Notes under the pieces: model-generated
The model's input: the letters and a program-made list of their open reading frames with translations, nothing else
The model's database searches: none
What the model was told of the DNA's origin: nothing
Source: Candidatus Omnitrophota bacterium
GTDB lineage: Bacteria > Omnitrophota > Omnitrophia > Omnitrophales > JACQLI01
Direction: 5' to 3'
NCBI GenBank assembly: GCA_016204125.1
Contig: JACQLI010000046.1
Span: forward strand, 1-31,386
DNA: 31,386 nucleotides
Shown: piece after piece, positions 1-8,224 of the stretch
Numbering within the stretch: the first letter of the stretch is position 1
How the letters are laid out: each line of letters starts with the position of its first letter
Position numbers and translations under genes: made by a program

Positions 1-434
1 ACGGGTTTCCTGCGGCTATTGGAGCAAAGATGGGTAGGCCGAACGAAACAGTTGTCTGCATCGACGGCGATGGATCATTTCAGATGACCTCAACCGAACT
101 TGCAACCGCAGCCTACTACAAGATTCCTGTGAAGTGCATCATTATGGATAACGCGCATCACGGAATGGTTCGTCAGTGGCAGGAGCTTTTCTACAACAAG
201 CGCTATTCAGGTTCGCAATTAGGTCCTTCGAATCCTGACTTCGTCAAATTAGCCGAGGCCTACGGAATTCTTGGGATAAAGGTTTCAGAAAAATCAGAGG
301 TTGTGCCTGCTTTAGAAAAGGCGCTTAAGTATGATGGGCCCGCCATTCTTCATATGGTTGTAGCCGCTGAAGATAATGTTTATCCGATGGTGCCAGCAGG
401 CCATGCCCTGGATCAGGTCATGGATATGGCATAA
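1..434 (+). CDS. ilvB: Acetolactate synthase large subunit, C-terminal part (truncated by window edge)
   Basis: This is the last ~144 residues of the catalytic, thiamine-diphosphate-dependent subunit. It condenses two pyruvates, or pyruvate with 2-oxobutyrate, in valine/leucine/isoleucine synthesis. The open frame runs in from base 3 with GFPAAIGAK, which matches the family's GFGLPAAIGA element. The ThDP/Mg motif follows as GDGSFQMT, then DNAHHGMVRQWQELFY about 26 residues later, the classic acetohydroxyacid synthase signature. The protein ends with YPMVPAGHALDQVMDMA. The motif usually reads NN where DN stands here, a conservative change. ilvN follows after a 93-nt gap that holds A-rich repeats. 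The N-terminal two thirds lie outside the window. Identification is secure for AHAS against other ThDP enzymes because of the GMVRQWQ element and the adjacent ilvN and ilvC. Confidence 0.95.
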   Translation, partial: GFPAAIGAKMGRPNETVVCIDGDGSFQMTSTELATAAYYKIPVKCIIMDNAHHGMVRQWQELFYNKRYSGSQLGPSNPDFVKLAEAYGILGIKVSEKSEVVPALEKALKYDGPAILHMVVAAEDNVYPMVPAGHALDQVMDMA

Positions 435-510
435 GAAAATTAAAAGTAAAAAGTAAAAATTCAAAATGACAAGGCAGAATTCAAAAGTAAATGCGTCGCA
501 GAGCGACACC
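435..510 (+). repeat. A-rich degenerate short repeats and small hairpin between ilvB and ilvN
   Basis: The 93-nt gap contains three copies of AAAAGTAAA (442-450, 449-457, 483-491) and two copies of AATTCAAAA (458-466, 478-486). A perfect 5-bp hairpin follows: GTCGC at 495-499, loop AGA, GCGAC at 503-507. The composition contrasts sharply with the flanking coding DNA. No coding frame or promoter with good hexamers is visible. It may be one copy of a dispersed intergenic repeat family, but that cannot be tested inside this window. Confidence 0.5.
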
Positions 511-527
511 AATAGAGGAGCGTGTTT

Positions 528-1073
528 ATGAAACATACAGTATCTGTACTCGTTGAAAATCACTTTGGTGTCCTTGCTCATGTGGCTGGGCTTTTCTCAG
601 CACGCGGATTTAATATAGATAGCCTGGCTGTGGGTGAGACGGAAGACCCCACTGTTTCCCGCATGACGATTGTGGCTCATGGAGATGAGCGTGTGATCGA
701 ACAGATTGTCAAGCAGCTCAATAAACTTATCGATGTGATCAAAGTCCAGGATCTTACGAATGAAGATGCGATCTCCAGAGAACTTGTTTTGGTCAAGGTT
801 CACGCTTCGGCGACCAACCGTTCTGACATCTTGCAGATCGTTAATACTTTTCGAGCCAAAGTTGTGGATGTAAGCCCTCATTCGCTTACGGTCGAGGTAA
901 CAGGAAGCGAAGAGAAGATTGACGCTATGCTTGAACTCTTTCGCCCTTTTGGTATTAAAGAAGTTGTCCGAACGGGCACCATCGCACTTTCTAGAAAAAG
1001 CGAACTCAATCTTAAGAAGGATAAAGAGAATTCAGGCGAGGATAAAGAAGCTGTGGCGAAGGAGAAAAAATAA
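528..1073 (+). CDS. ilvN: Acetolactate synthase small (regulatory) subunit
   Basis: Regulatory partner of IlvB; it binds valine and activates the catalytic subunit. The 181-residue protein opens with MKHTVSVLVENHFGVLAHVA, an N-terminal ACT domain (about residues 1-78). The second small-subunit domain runs to about residue 153 (ELVLVKVHA through FGIKEVVRTGTIALSR). I chose ATG 528 because GAGGAG at 515-520 stands 7 nt upstream; the in-frame GTG at 522 is too close to that site. The last ~27 residues form a Lys/Glu-rich, probably disordered tail beyond the usual end of the family. The stop TAA overlaps the ilvC start by one base (TAATG), so the two are probably translationally coupled. Confidence 0.94.
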   Translation: MKHTVSVLVENHFGVLAHVAGLFSARGFNIDSLAVGETEDPTVSRMTIVAHGDERVIEQIVKQLNKLIDVIKVQDLTNEDAISRELVLVKVHASATNRSDILQIVNTFRAKVVDVSPHSLTVEVTGSEEKIDAMLELFRPFGIKEVVRTGTIALSRKSELNLKKDKENSGEDKEAVAKEKK

Positions 1074-2098
1074 TGGCGGTTAAAATTTATTACGATAACG
1101 ACGCGGATCTCAATTATTTGAAAGGTAAAAAGGTAGCGATTGTTGGCTACGGGATCCAGGGTCGCGGGCAGGGACTCAATCTCAGAGATTCGGGAATTGA
1201 GGTTCTCATTGCTCAGCGCAAGGGCGGCAAGAATTACGATCTTGCGGTTGAAGACGGATTTGAACCGATCACAGCAGAAGAAGCGGCCAAACAGGGTGAT
1301 GTGATTCAGGTTTTGGCGCAGGATCATTTACAAGCCGAAATCTACGAGAAAAGCATCAAGCCCTTCTTAAAACCTGGCAAGGCGCTTCTTTTCTCGCATG
1401 GTTTCAACATTCACTTTGGATATATCAAGCCTCCAAAGGATATCGATATTTACATGGTAGCGCCCAAAGGGCCTGGTGCTTTGGTCCGGTCCCAGTTTGT
1501 TGAGGGTGGAGGAGTCCCTTGTCTTGTGGCCATACACCAGAATGCAACAGGCAATGCCCTTCAAATGGGATTGGCTCACGCAAAAGCGATCGGAGGTACA
1601 AGAGCGGGTGTGATCCAGACAACCTTCAAGGAAGAGACAGAGACCGATCTTTTTGGAGAGCAGGTTGTCCTTTGTGGAGGTTTGAGCGAGCTTATTCGCT
1701 CAGGATTTGAGACTTTGGTGGAAGCAGGTTACGCACCTGAGATGGCCTATTTCGAATGTCTCCACGAGGTGAAACTTATTGTGGATGCTATTTTTGTCAC
1801 TGGAATCAGCGGGATGCACCGCCGCGTGTCCGATACAGCCGAATACGGTGACTATACGCGTGGAAAGCGCGTGATCTCAAAGGCTCAGCGCGAAGAGATG
1901 AAAAAGATTCTGAAAGAAATTCAATCGGGAAGCTTCGCCCGTGAATGGATGGAAGAGAATAAAAAAGGAAGGCCGAACTTCAACAAATTTCGTGCAGAAT
2001 GTGATAACCACTTGGTTGAAAAGGTGGGTGCTGAGCTTCGGAAGATGATGCATTGGATTCAAGAACCGAATCAGGCAAGGTCTTCTGCTGGCCGGTAA
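1073..2098 (+). CDS. ilvC: Ketol-acid reductoisomerase, class I (short form)
   Basis: Converts acetolactate or acetohydroxybutyrate to the dihydroxy acid by Mg-dependent isomerisation and NAD(P)H reduction. The 341-residue length fits the short class I enzyme. The Rossmann glycine motif GYGIQGRGQG lies at residues 25-34, followed by the cofactor-choosing loop AQRKGGKNYD. Metal ligands are visible in the C-terminal helical domain: ETDLFGEQ supplies Asp and Glu, and ECLHE supplies two Glu. AAGGAG at 1059-1064 sits 8 nt before the ATG, inside the ilvN tail. The GRGQG variant differs from the GHAHA-type element of many bacterial enzymes. Cofactor preference (NADH or NADPH) cannot be read safely. 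Confidence 0.96.
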   Translation: MAVKIYYDNDADLNYLKGKKVAIVGYGIQGRGQGLNLRDSGIEVLIAQRKGGKNYDLAVEDGFEPITAEEAAKQGDVIQVLAQDHLQAEIYEKSIKPFLKPGKALLFSHGFNIHFGYIKPPKDIDIYMVAPKGPGALVRSQFVEGGGVPCLVAIHQNATGNALQMGLAHAKAIGGTRAGVIQTTFKEETETDLFGEQVVLCGGLSELIRSGFETLVEAGYAPEMAYFECLHEVKLIVDAIFVTGISGMHRRVSDTAEYGDYTRGKRVISKAQREEMKKILKEIQSGSFAREWMEENKKGRPNFNKFRAECDNHLVEKVGAELRKMMHWIQEPNQARSSAGR

Positions 2099-2105
2099 TG
2101 ATTGT

Positions 2106-3653
2106 ATGGCTAAAGAAAAGCGGAGAAAGATTTATATTTTTGATACCACTCTTCGAGATGGAGAGCAATCTCCAGGTGCGTCCCTCACTCCTGATGAAAA
2201 GCTCAAGATCGCGAAGCAGCTTGAAAAGCTCAATGTAGACATTATTGAAGCAGGATTCCCTGTCTCTTCGCCAGGAGAGATGCGAGCCGTTCAGCTTATC
2301 TCAGCAACCGTCACAAGGCCTGTCATCTGCGGTCTTGCCCGAATGGTTCCCAAGGATATCGATGCCTGCAGGATAGCCCTTGAGCGAGCGAAGAAAAAAA
2401 GACTCCACGTATTCCTTGCAACCTCACAGATTCACAGGGAGTACAAGCTCCACAAAAAGAAGGAAGAAATCCTCGATTTAGTGGCGAAGAATATCAAATC
2501 AGCCACGAAGGATTTCAAGGATATTGAATTTTCTCCTGAAGACGCAGCCCGCACAGAAAGAGATTTTCTTGTTGATGCGGTGCGCGCAGCAGTCAATGCA
2601 GGCGCTACGGTTGTGAATATCCCCGATACAGTTGGATACGCCATTCCCCAAGAGTTTGGCGATTTGATTGCGCATCTGGTAAAGAAAGTTCCAGGTCTTG
2701 GGAAGAAGGTCACGTTGTCTGTCCATTGCCACAACGATCTGGGGCTTGCGACCGCAAACTCACTCGCCGCCGTTCTCGCTGGCGCCAATCAAGTGGAGTG
2801 TACCATCAATGGGATTGGAGAGAGGGCGGGGAACGCTTCCATGGAAGAGATCGTGATGGCGATCGACACCAGGCGTAACTTGGTTGATTGTTACACGGAT
2901 ATCCGAACCGAAGAGATCACCAAGACATCGCGGCTTGTTTCCCATCTGACGGGAATGGTTGTACAACCGAATAAAGCGATTGTTGGCCGTAACGCTTTTT
3001 CTCATGAATCAGGCATCCACCAAGATGGGGTGCTTAAGAAGAGGATTACTTATGAGATCATTGATCCCAAGAAAGTGGGTCTTTCTGGGAGTCAGATTAT
3101 TCTTGGTAAACTTTCTGGCCGTCATGCTTTCAGCGAACGGGTTAAAAAATTGGGTTACAAATTAGGAGAGGCTGATATTGACCGCGCCTTTGACCGCTTC
3201 AAGAAGATCGCAGATCAGAAGAAGTATGTCTTCGATGAAGATATCGAAGCCCTTATCCAGGATGAAATCACAGAGATTCCTGAAACTTGGAAACTCGAAT
3301 ATCTTAAGACAACAAGCGAGAGCGGAAAACCTCCCGAAGCCATCCTTAAACTTAGGCGAAATAAAGAACTTTTGCAGGCAACTTCTCAAGGTGACGGACC
3401 TGTTGATGCATGCTACAAGGCGATTGAGAGCATCACGAAACTTAAAGCCAAGCTCACCCATTACGCGATTCAATCAGTGACGGGAGGGAAAGACGCTTTG
3501 GGTGAGGTGAGCGTGAAGATTCAAATCGAAGGCAAAGAGGTGACAGGCCGAGGAGCCAGCACCGATATCATTGAAGCAAGCGTGAAGGCCTATCTTTTTG
3601 CGCTCAATAAGATTTGTGCCAACATGTGGGGTCCAAAACCATCTCCCGTGTGA
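2106..3653 (+). CDS. leuA: 2-Isopropylmalate synthase
   Basis: First committed enzyme of leucine synthesis; it condenses acetyl-CoA with 2-oxoisovalerate made by the Ilv pathway. The 515-residue length fits bacterial LeuA. The DRE-TIM catalytic motif DTTLRDGEQSPG is at residues 13-24. The metal-binding HxH is in SVHCHNDLGLA, and NGIGERAGNAS follows. After the TIM barrel, NAFSHESGIHQDG marks the linker, and the C-terminal leucine-sensing domain includes TGRGASTDIIEAS. Leucine feedback control is therefore likely. The start lies 7 nt after the ilvC stop without a clear ribosome site, which suggests coupling. Homocitrate or citramalate synthase are less likely given the ilv neighbours. leuB and leuCD are absent here. 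Confidence 0.95.
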   Translation: MAKEKRRKIYIFDTTLRDGEQSPGASLTPDEKLKIAKQLEKLNVDIIEAGFPVSSPGEMRAVQLISATVTRPVICGLARMVPKDIDACRIALERAKKKRLHVFLATSQIHREYKLHKKKEEILDLVAKNIKSATKDFKDIEFSPEDAARTERDFLVDAVRAAVNAGATVVNIPDTVGYAIPQEFGDLIAHLVKKVPGLGKKVTLSVHCHNDLGLATANSLAAVLAGANQVECTINGIGERAGNASMEEIVMAIDTRRNLVDCYTDIRTEEITKTSRLVSHLTGMVVQPNKAIVGRNAFSHESGIHQDGVLKKRITYEIIDPKKVGLSGSQIILGKLSGRHAFSERVKKLGYKLGEADIDRAFDRFKKIADQKKYVFDEDIEALIQDEITEIPETWKLEYLKTTSESGKPPEAILKLRRNKELLQATSQGDGPVDACYKAIESITKLKAKLTHYAIQSVTGGKDALGEVSVKIQIEGKEVTGRGASTDIIEASVKAYLFALNKICANMWGPKPSPV

Positions 3654-4519
3654 ATGACTCCTTTTTGCTTTACGGTATCTTTGGGTATCCTTTAGGGCAT
3701 ACCCATTCTCCTCCCATGCAGGAGACCGCCTTTAAGGCTCTCGGCATAAAGGCTTTCTATCTGCCGTTTGAAGTTCGTCCTCACGAGTTTCGCCGCGTGA
3801 TGCGCCGTAAGCGCAATCTCATTCTGGACGGATTTAATGTAACCGTTCCGTATAAAGGAGAAGTTGTAAAATATCTTAGGCCAAATCTTACCTACGAAGC
3901 CCGAGCCGTTAAGGCCGTTAACACTGTTTATAGAAAAGGAAAGAAATGGGTAGGCGCGAATACCGATGTTTATGGTTTTCTAACCTCGCTTCAGAAAGAT
4001 GGCAGATTTCGGACAAAAGATAAGAATGTTTTGATATTGGGCGCAGGTGGTAGTGCCCGAGCGGCTGTTTATGGACTTTGTAAAAGCGGCGCTCGTGAGA
4101 TTCGTATTGCTGCTAGGAGAAAATCAAGAGTAGGAAGTATAATTCAAGACTTTCGTAAGCTCTTTTCCAGAACATCGTTTGTTCCGCTTACACTTCAACA
4201 CGGCGATTTAAAGAGGGGGTTAGAGGATGTGCATCTTGTAATTAACGCCACCTCCGTTGGAGTAGTGTTTAAGACTCTTCAACTAATTCCCGATAAATTA
4301 ATTCTACGGTCACAGCGTGGTCGGCGTTTATTATTCTTCGATTTTGTGTACCACGAAAAAACCAAATTTCTAAAAGCAGCTAGTAAAAAGGGACATAGAA
4401 CGATGGATGGAGTCGGCATGCTGCTCTATCAAGGAGCGGAGGCCTTTCGGCTTTGGACGGGACGTAAAGCCCCTATCCATGTGATGCGTACCAAACTTAA
4501 AGAAAAGCTTGATTTGTGA
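3650..4519 (+). CDS. aroE: Shikimate dehydrogenase
   Basis: Reduces 3-dehydroshikimate to shikimate with NADPH. I start it at GTG 3650, which overlaps the leuA stop in a GTGA 4-nt overlap and gives 289 residues. A TTG at 3614 would add 12 residues with no homology-like content. Visible motifs are GYPLGHTHSPPMQ (shikimate pocket), NVTVPYKGEV with the catalytic Lys, GANTDVYGF, the NADP-binding LGAGGSARAA, NATSVG, and the C-terminal DGVGMLLYQGAEAFRLWTG. The pocket departs from the usual HSxSPxxHN: the first Ser is Thr, and HN is QE. The VYxPxxT segment is also altered to VYHEKTKF. Activity on shikimate still looks likely because the neighbours are aroC, aroK and aroB. Confidence 0.9.
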   Translation: MNDSFLLYGIFGYPLGHTHSPPMQETAFKALGIKAFYLPFEVRPHEFRRVMRRKRNLILDGFNVTVPYKGEVVKYLRPNLTYEARAVKAVNTVYRKGKKWVGANTDVYGFLTSLQKDGRFRTKDKNVLILGAGGSARAAVYGLCKSGAREIRIAARRKSRVGSIIQDFRKLFSRTSFVPLTLQHGDLKRGLEDVHLVINATSVGVVFKTLQLIPDKLILRSQRGRRLLFFDFVYHEKTKFLKAASKKGHRTMDGVGMLLYQGAEAFRLWTGRKAPIHVMRTKLKEKLDL

Positions 4520-5289
4520 TCATTGACCTATTTGTTTTTGCGTTGGGGCTTGTGATTGGAAGCTTTCTGAATGTTTGCATCCACCGCATGCCGCAAGGGG
4601 AATCCGTTGTGGCACCAAGCTCGTATTGCCCCAAGTGCAAACAGAAGATCGTGTGGTACGACAACATTCCTCTTGTGAGCTTTCTCTTGCTGGGGGGACG
4701 GTGTCGAGCCTGCAAAACGCGTATCTCGTTTCGATATCCCGTCGTAGAGCTCGCTTCGGGACTGATATGGTATGCCAGTTGGGTTGGGCATGGCCCCTCT
4801 TTGATTTTCTTGATCACTGTGGCTTTTTTGTCGATTCTTCTGGCGATCAGCCTGATCGATCTTGAAACAGGGCTCATCCCTGACCGATTGAGTTTACCAG
4901 GGATGGTTTTGGGGTTGATTCTTAGCTTTTTTTATCCCATGCTCCATCAGAGCTCAATTGCCTTGACAGGTTTTTTGAAAAGTTTGATCGGCCTTCTTGC
5001 AGGAGGAGGACTTATTTACATAACAGGCCTGGCTGGAAATTGGATCTTTCAAAGGGAATCGATGGGCGGAGGTGATGTGAAGCTCCTCGCCATGGTTGGA
5101 AGCTTTCTTGGATGGGAGAAGGTCTTGCTGACCTTTTTCGCAGCTCCATTTTTTGCTTTGCCCTTCGCTTTATACCAAAGGTGGGTTAAGAAAGAAGAGA
5201 TTATTCCTTATGGTCCTTTCCTTTCTTTGGCTGCAGCGGTTCAGTTTTACTATGGGGATATTCTCTGGCGGTATTTTCTAGTTTCTTAA
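4516..5289 (+). CDS. pilD: Type IV prepilin peptidase / N-methyltransferase
   Basis: Inner-membrane aspartyl protease that cleaves and N-methylates type IV pilin or type II secretion pseudopilin leaders. It has 257 residues and begins at GTG 4516 in a GTGA overlap with aroE. The N-terminal methyltransferase-type domain begins GSFLNVCIHRMP and carries two zinc CxxC pairs (YCPKCKQ and RCRACKT). The catalytic aspartates are in IDLETGLIPD and in the GGGDVKLLAMVG motif. Several hydrophobic segments span the membrane. The presence of both CxxC pairs suggests a bifunctional enzyme. It sits inside the shikimate operon, away from any pilus genes. Confidence 0.94.
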   Translation: MIIDLFVFALGLVIGSFLNVCIHRMPQGESVVAPSSYCPKCKQKIVWYDNIPLVSFLLLGGRCRACKTRISFRYPVVELASGLIWYASWVGHGPSLIFLITVAFLSILLAISLIDLETGLIPDRLSLPGMVLGLILSFFYPMLHQSSIALTGFLKSLIGLLAGGGLIYITGLAGNWIFQRESMGGGDVKLLAMVGSFLGWEKVLLTFFAAPFFALPFALYQRWVKKEEIIPYGPFLSLAAAVQFYYGDILWRYFLVS

Positions 5290-5302
5290 CGAGGAGGATC
5301 TG

Positions 5303-6427
5303 ATGTCACTTCAATTCATTACCTGCGGTGAATCACATGGAAAGTATTTGGCTGTGATCGTAGAAGGTATGCCTTCGGGTCTTGAGATCGATTTGAAAAC
5401 GATCAATCATGAACTTTGGAGGCGTCAACAAGGCTATGGCCGCGGTGCGAGACAAAAGATTGAAAAGGATGAAGTGGAAATCCTTGGTGGTGTGGTCCAT
5501 GGAAAAACCACGGGTGCTCCCATTGGATTTCTTTTAACCAACAAAGATTTCAAGATCGACAAAATGCCTGAACTTTTCAGGCCAAGGCCAGGCCATGCCG
5601 ATCTTGCAGGCTCGCTCAAGTATGATCAGGGTATCCGTCCTGTTCTTGAAAGAGCGAGCGCGCGCGAGACGACCATGCGTGTCGCTCTAGGAGGGCTTGC
5701 GAAGCTTTTCTTAAAAGAATTTGATGTCGAAGTTGTCTCTCACATTGTTCGAATTGGCCCCGTTGCTGTGCCTGAGGAATTACTCACCATTGCGGAGATC
5801 AAGAAGCGAGTCGCCGAGTCTGGGATGAACTGTGCCTTTCCGAAAACAGAAAAAGAAATGATCAAGATCATTGATCAGGCAATCGAGAAAAGGGATTCAC
5901 TCGGGGGCCAGTTCGAAGTCCGTGCCTCAGGCCTTCCGATCGGACTTGGTTCTTACGTCCACTGGAGGAGAAAACTGGATGGCCGCATTGCCCAAGGCTT
6001 GATGAGCGTACAGTCTTTTAAGGCCGTTGAATTTGGGCTTGGAACTAAACTTGGAGAGATTTTTGGTTCAGAAGCTCAAGACGAGATTTTCTACTCAAAG
6101 GAAAAAGGTTATTACCGAAAGACCGATCGTGCAGGTGGTGTTGAAGGAGGAATGACAAACGGAGCCGAACTTTCTGTCCGCGTGACGATGAAGCCTATTT
6201 CCACACTCAGAAGGCCTCTTGCGTCTGTCAATATGAAGACGAAGAAGTCTGAACAGGCGGAGTACGAGAGGTCGGATATCTGTGTGGTTCCAGCAGGAAG
6301 CGTGATCGGTGAAGCAGTTGTGGCCTATGAACTTGCGGATGTTTTCCTCGAGAAATTCGGCGGCGATTCGATGGGTGAAGTCTGTCGTAATTACGAAGGT
6401 TATCTCGAGCAGGTTAGAAAAAGTTAG
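5303..6427 (+). CDS. aroC: Chorismate synthase
   Basis: Last step of the shikimate pathway: trans-elimination of phosphate from EPSP to chorismate using reduced FMN. The protein has 374 residues. Signatures are GESHGKYLAVIVEGMPSGL at the N-terminus, RRQQGYGRGARQ, RPGHADLAGSLKYD, ERASARETTMRVALG and DSLGGQFEVRASGLP, with FMN-binding GGVEGGMTNG further on. A strong GAGGAGG ribosome site lies just before ATG 5303, better than at the neighbouring starts. The upstream gene is the prepilin peptidase and the downstream gene is aroK, 8 nt away. Confidence 0.96.
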   Translation: MSLQFITCGESHGKYLAVIVEGMPSGLEIDLKTINHELWRRQQGYGRGARQKIEKDEVEILGGVVHGKTTGAPIGFLLTNKDFKIDKMPELFRPRPGHADLAGSLKYDQGIRPVLERASARETTMRVALGGLAKLFLKEFDVEVVSHIVRIGPVAVPEELLTIAEIKKRVAESGMNCAFPKTEKEMIKIIDQAIEKRDSLGGQFEVRASGLPIGLGSYVHWRRKLDGRIAQGLMSVQSFKAVEFGLGTKLGEIFGSEAQDEIFYSKEKGYYRKTDRAGGVEGGMTNGAELSVRVTMKPISTLRRPLASVNMKTKKSEQAEYERSDICVVPAGSVIGEAVVAYELADVFLEKFGGDSMGEVCRNYEGYLEQVRKS

Positions 6428-6435
6428 GGGTCCCA

Positions 6436-6948
6436 ATGCGCAATATTTATCTCATTGGGATGATGGGGTCTGGAAAGACTACCACAGGAAAGGCCCTGGC
6501 CATCCTTACAAGTAAGAAATTCTTTGACCTCGATTCGGAGATCGAAACTAGAAATCGCCTTACGATCAACGAGATTTTCTCGAAGAAAGGAGAACCCTTT
6601 TTTCGGGCTGAGGAAAAGAAGATCCTGAGCGAAGCGTCCGAACTTTCAGACACGGTTGTTGCCACAGGCGGAGGCGTGGTCCTCGATAAAGACAACGTGG
6701 CACGGATGAAGGCCACAGGAGAGATCGTCTATCTCGAAGCAACTTTGGATACGCTTTGGGAAAGGGTACAACATAAAAAGGATCGTCCACTTCTCTATAC
6801 TGCAGATCCAATGGCGTCTCTTTCTGGGATTTACGAAAAAAGGAAGCCGTTGTACAAAGAGGCGAGCGGAGGGAGGGTGGTAACAACCGATTCCCTTTCA
6901 CCCGAGGTGGTGGCTAAGAAAATTTTTGAGTTTTATTTCAAGCGCTGA
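6436..6948 (+). CDS. aroK: Shikimate kinase
   Basis: Phosphorylates the 3-hydroxyl of shikimate with ATP. The 170-residue length is typical. The Walker A motif GMMGSGKTT is at residues 8-16, the shikimate-binding Asp is in FDLDSEIE, FFRAEEKKIL carries the conserved Arg, and ATGGGVVLD is the glycine-rich shikimate site. The lid Arg is in KKDRPLL. GGGG at 6427-6430 precedes ATG 6436. It lies between aroC and aroB, a frequent aro arrangement. Confidence 0.95.
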   Translation: MRNIYLIGMMGSGKTTTGKALAILTSKKFFDLDSEIETRNRLTINEIFSKKGEPFFRAEEKKILSEASELSDTVVATGGGVVLDKDNVARMKATGEIVYLEATLDTLWERVQHKKDRPLLYTADPMASLSGIYEKRKPLYKEASGGRVVTTDSLSPEVVAKKIFEFYFKR

Positions 6949-6951
6949 CTC

Positions 6952-8106
6952 ATGAAAAAAATCACTCTGCATCTTCACGGCCGCTCTTATTCCATCGTGA
7001 TTGGAAAGAATCTACTTTCCTCTATAGGAAATTTACTGAAGCCTTTGGGTCTTGGCTCGAAGATTCTGATCGTTTCAAATAAGAGAGTCGCAGCTTACTT
7101 CTTAAGGCCTGTTCAGAATTCTTTACGGCGAGCTGGATTTGAGGTTTCTATTCATCTTTTACCTTACGGCGATGAAAAAGACAAATCAGAATCTCAACTC
7201 ATAAGACTTTGGAAGGCGATGGCAGAGGCAGGACTCGAACGGTCAAGTACGATCCTTGCACTCGGGGGAGGGGTTGTTGGTGATGTTGCCGCTTTCGCCG
7301 CTTCGACCTATATGCGTGGAATTTCGGTTGTTCAAGTGCCAACAACCTTACTTGCGCAGGTGGACGCGGCGATTGGCGGAAAAACAGCCATCGATCTTCC
7401 TCTAGCTAAAAATATCGTTGGAACTTTTTATCATCCTCGGCTCGTCATTTGTGATGTCAGTACGTTGGGATCTTTACAGAAGCTGGCAAAGTTAACGAAT
7501 TTCCGCCAACAGGAAATTCAAAATGGCCTCGCCGAAGTCGTCAAATACGGAATGATTCGAGATGCCTCACTCTTTAAACTGCTCGAGAAAAGGATTGAGA
7601 AAATCCTATCTTCTATTAGGAAGAAGAGTTCTCTTAATAATAGTGAGCTCTCTTTTTTCGGAATCGTAGTTTGGCGTTCGGCTAGGGTCAAGGTAAAAGT
7701 TGTGGAAGAGGACGAAAGGGAGACAAAAGGGAAGCGAGTGATCCTCAATTATGGTCATACGTTTGCGCACGCTTTTGAGGCAGCTAAAAAGTATAGGCTG
7801 CCCCACGGAGAGGCGGTGGCTTTGGGCATGGTTTGTGCAGCCAGACTGGCCCAAAAACAGGGGTTTTTGAGCAAAAAGGATGAGTTGCGTCAAAACGAAT
7901 TAATCCGTAAAATAGGGCTTCCCACGCGGCTTGAAAAGTACGGTTTTCATCCTAAGCAGGTGATTCACCACATGCTTTTGGATAAGAAAAAGAAGGGTGG
8001 AAAGCTTCGTTTTATCCTTCCCGAAGCCGTTGGTCGTGTTAGGGTTGCAAGCGATATCTCACTTTCAGAGGTCAATCAAATCTTGAAGGAGTTAGGGAGA
8101 AAGTAA
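6952..8106 (+). CDS. aroB: 3-Dehydroquinate synthase
   Basis: Cyclises DAHP to 3-dehydroquinate with NAD+ and a divalent metal. The 384-residue length is slightly above the usual ~360. The NAD region reads LALGGGVVGDVAAFAASTYM, then VPTTLLAQVDAAIGGKTAID. The metal ligands sit in NGLAEVVKYGM (Glu), LNYGHTFAHAFE (His) and LPHGEAVALGM (His). KKKGGKLRFILP is the C-terminal substrate loop. A basic, serine-rich stretch near residues 210-235 (RIEKILSSIRKKSSLNN) accounts for some of the extra length. It ends with TAA, followed at once by the ATG of a small ORF. Confidence 0.95.
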   Translation: MKKITLHLHGRSYSIVIGKNLLSSIGNLLKPLGLGSKILIVSNKRVAAYFLRPVQNSLRRAGFEVSIHLLPYGDEKDKSESQLIRLWKAMAEAGLERSSTILALGGGVVGDVAAFAASTYMRGISVVQVPTTLLAQVDAAIGGKTAIDLPLAKNIVGTFYHPRLVICDVSTLGSLQKLAKLTNFRQQEIQNGLAEVVKYGMIRDASLFKLLEKRIEKILSSIRKKSSLNNSELSFFGIVVWRSARVKVKVVEEDERETKGKRVILNYGHTFAHAFEAAKKYRLPHGEAVALGMVCAARLAQKQGFLSKKDELRQNELIRKIGLPTRLEKYGFHPKQVIHHMLLDKKKKGGKLRFILPEAVGRVRVASDISLSEVNQILKELGRK

Positions 8107-8220
8107 ATGGATCGTCAAGCGTTTAGGCTATTCCTCGGGATCTTCATTGGGTATGTTCTGGTTCAGGCCGTCAAGTACCTGAATTCAAACTTACTCTGGG
8201 TCTTATTCTACCAGCAATAA
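8107..8220 (+). CDS. Putative 37-residue single-pass membrane microprotein
   Basis: The frame reads ATG at 8107 directly after the aroB stop (TAAATG) and ends at TAA 8218-8220, 4 nt before dprA. The product starts MDRQAFRLFLGIFIGYVLVQ and continues with AVKYLNSNLLWVLFYQQ. It has one short charged N-terminus, a hydrophobic helix of about 15 residues (LFLGIFIGYVLVQAV) and a second hydrophobic stretch at the end. I recognise no family. The perfect fit between two stops and starts, and the hydrophobic pattern, favour a real coupled gene. A short spacer with chance coding potential is the alternative. Confidence 0.45.
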   Translation: MDRQAFRLFLGIFIGYVLVQAVKYLNSNLLWVLFYQQ

Positions 8221-8224
8221 TTTC

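Noticed and set aside
3614..3649. Upstream TTG start for aroE
   Set aside because: Would add 12 residues copied from the leuA overlap; GTG 3650 gives the common 4-nt GTGA overlap.
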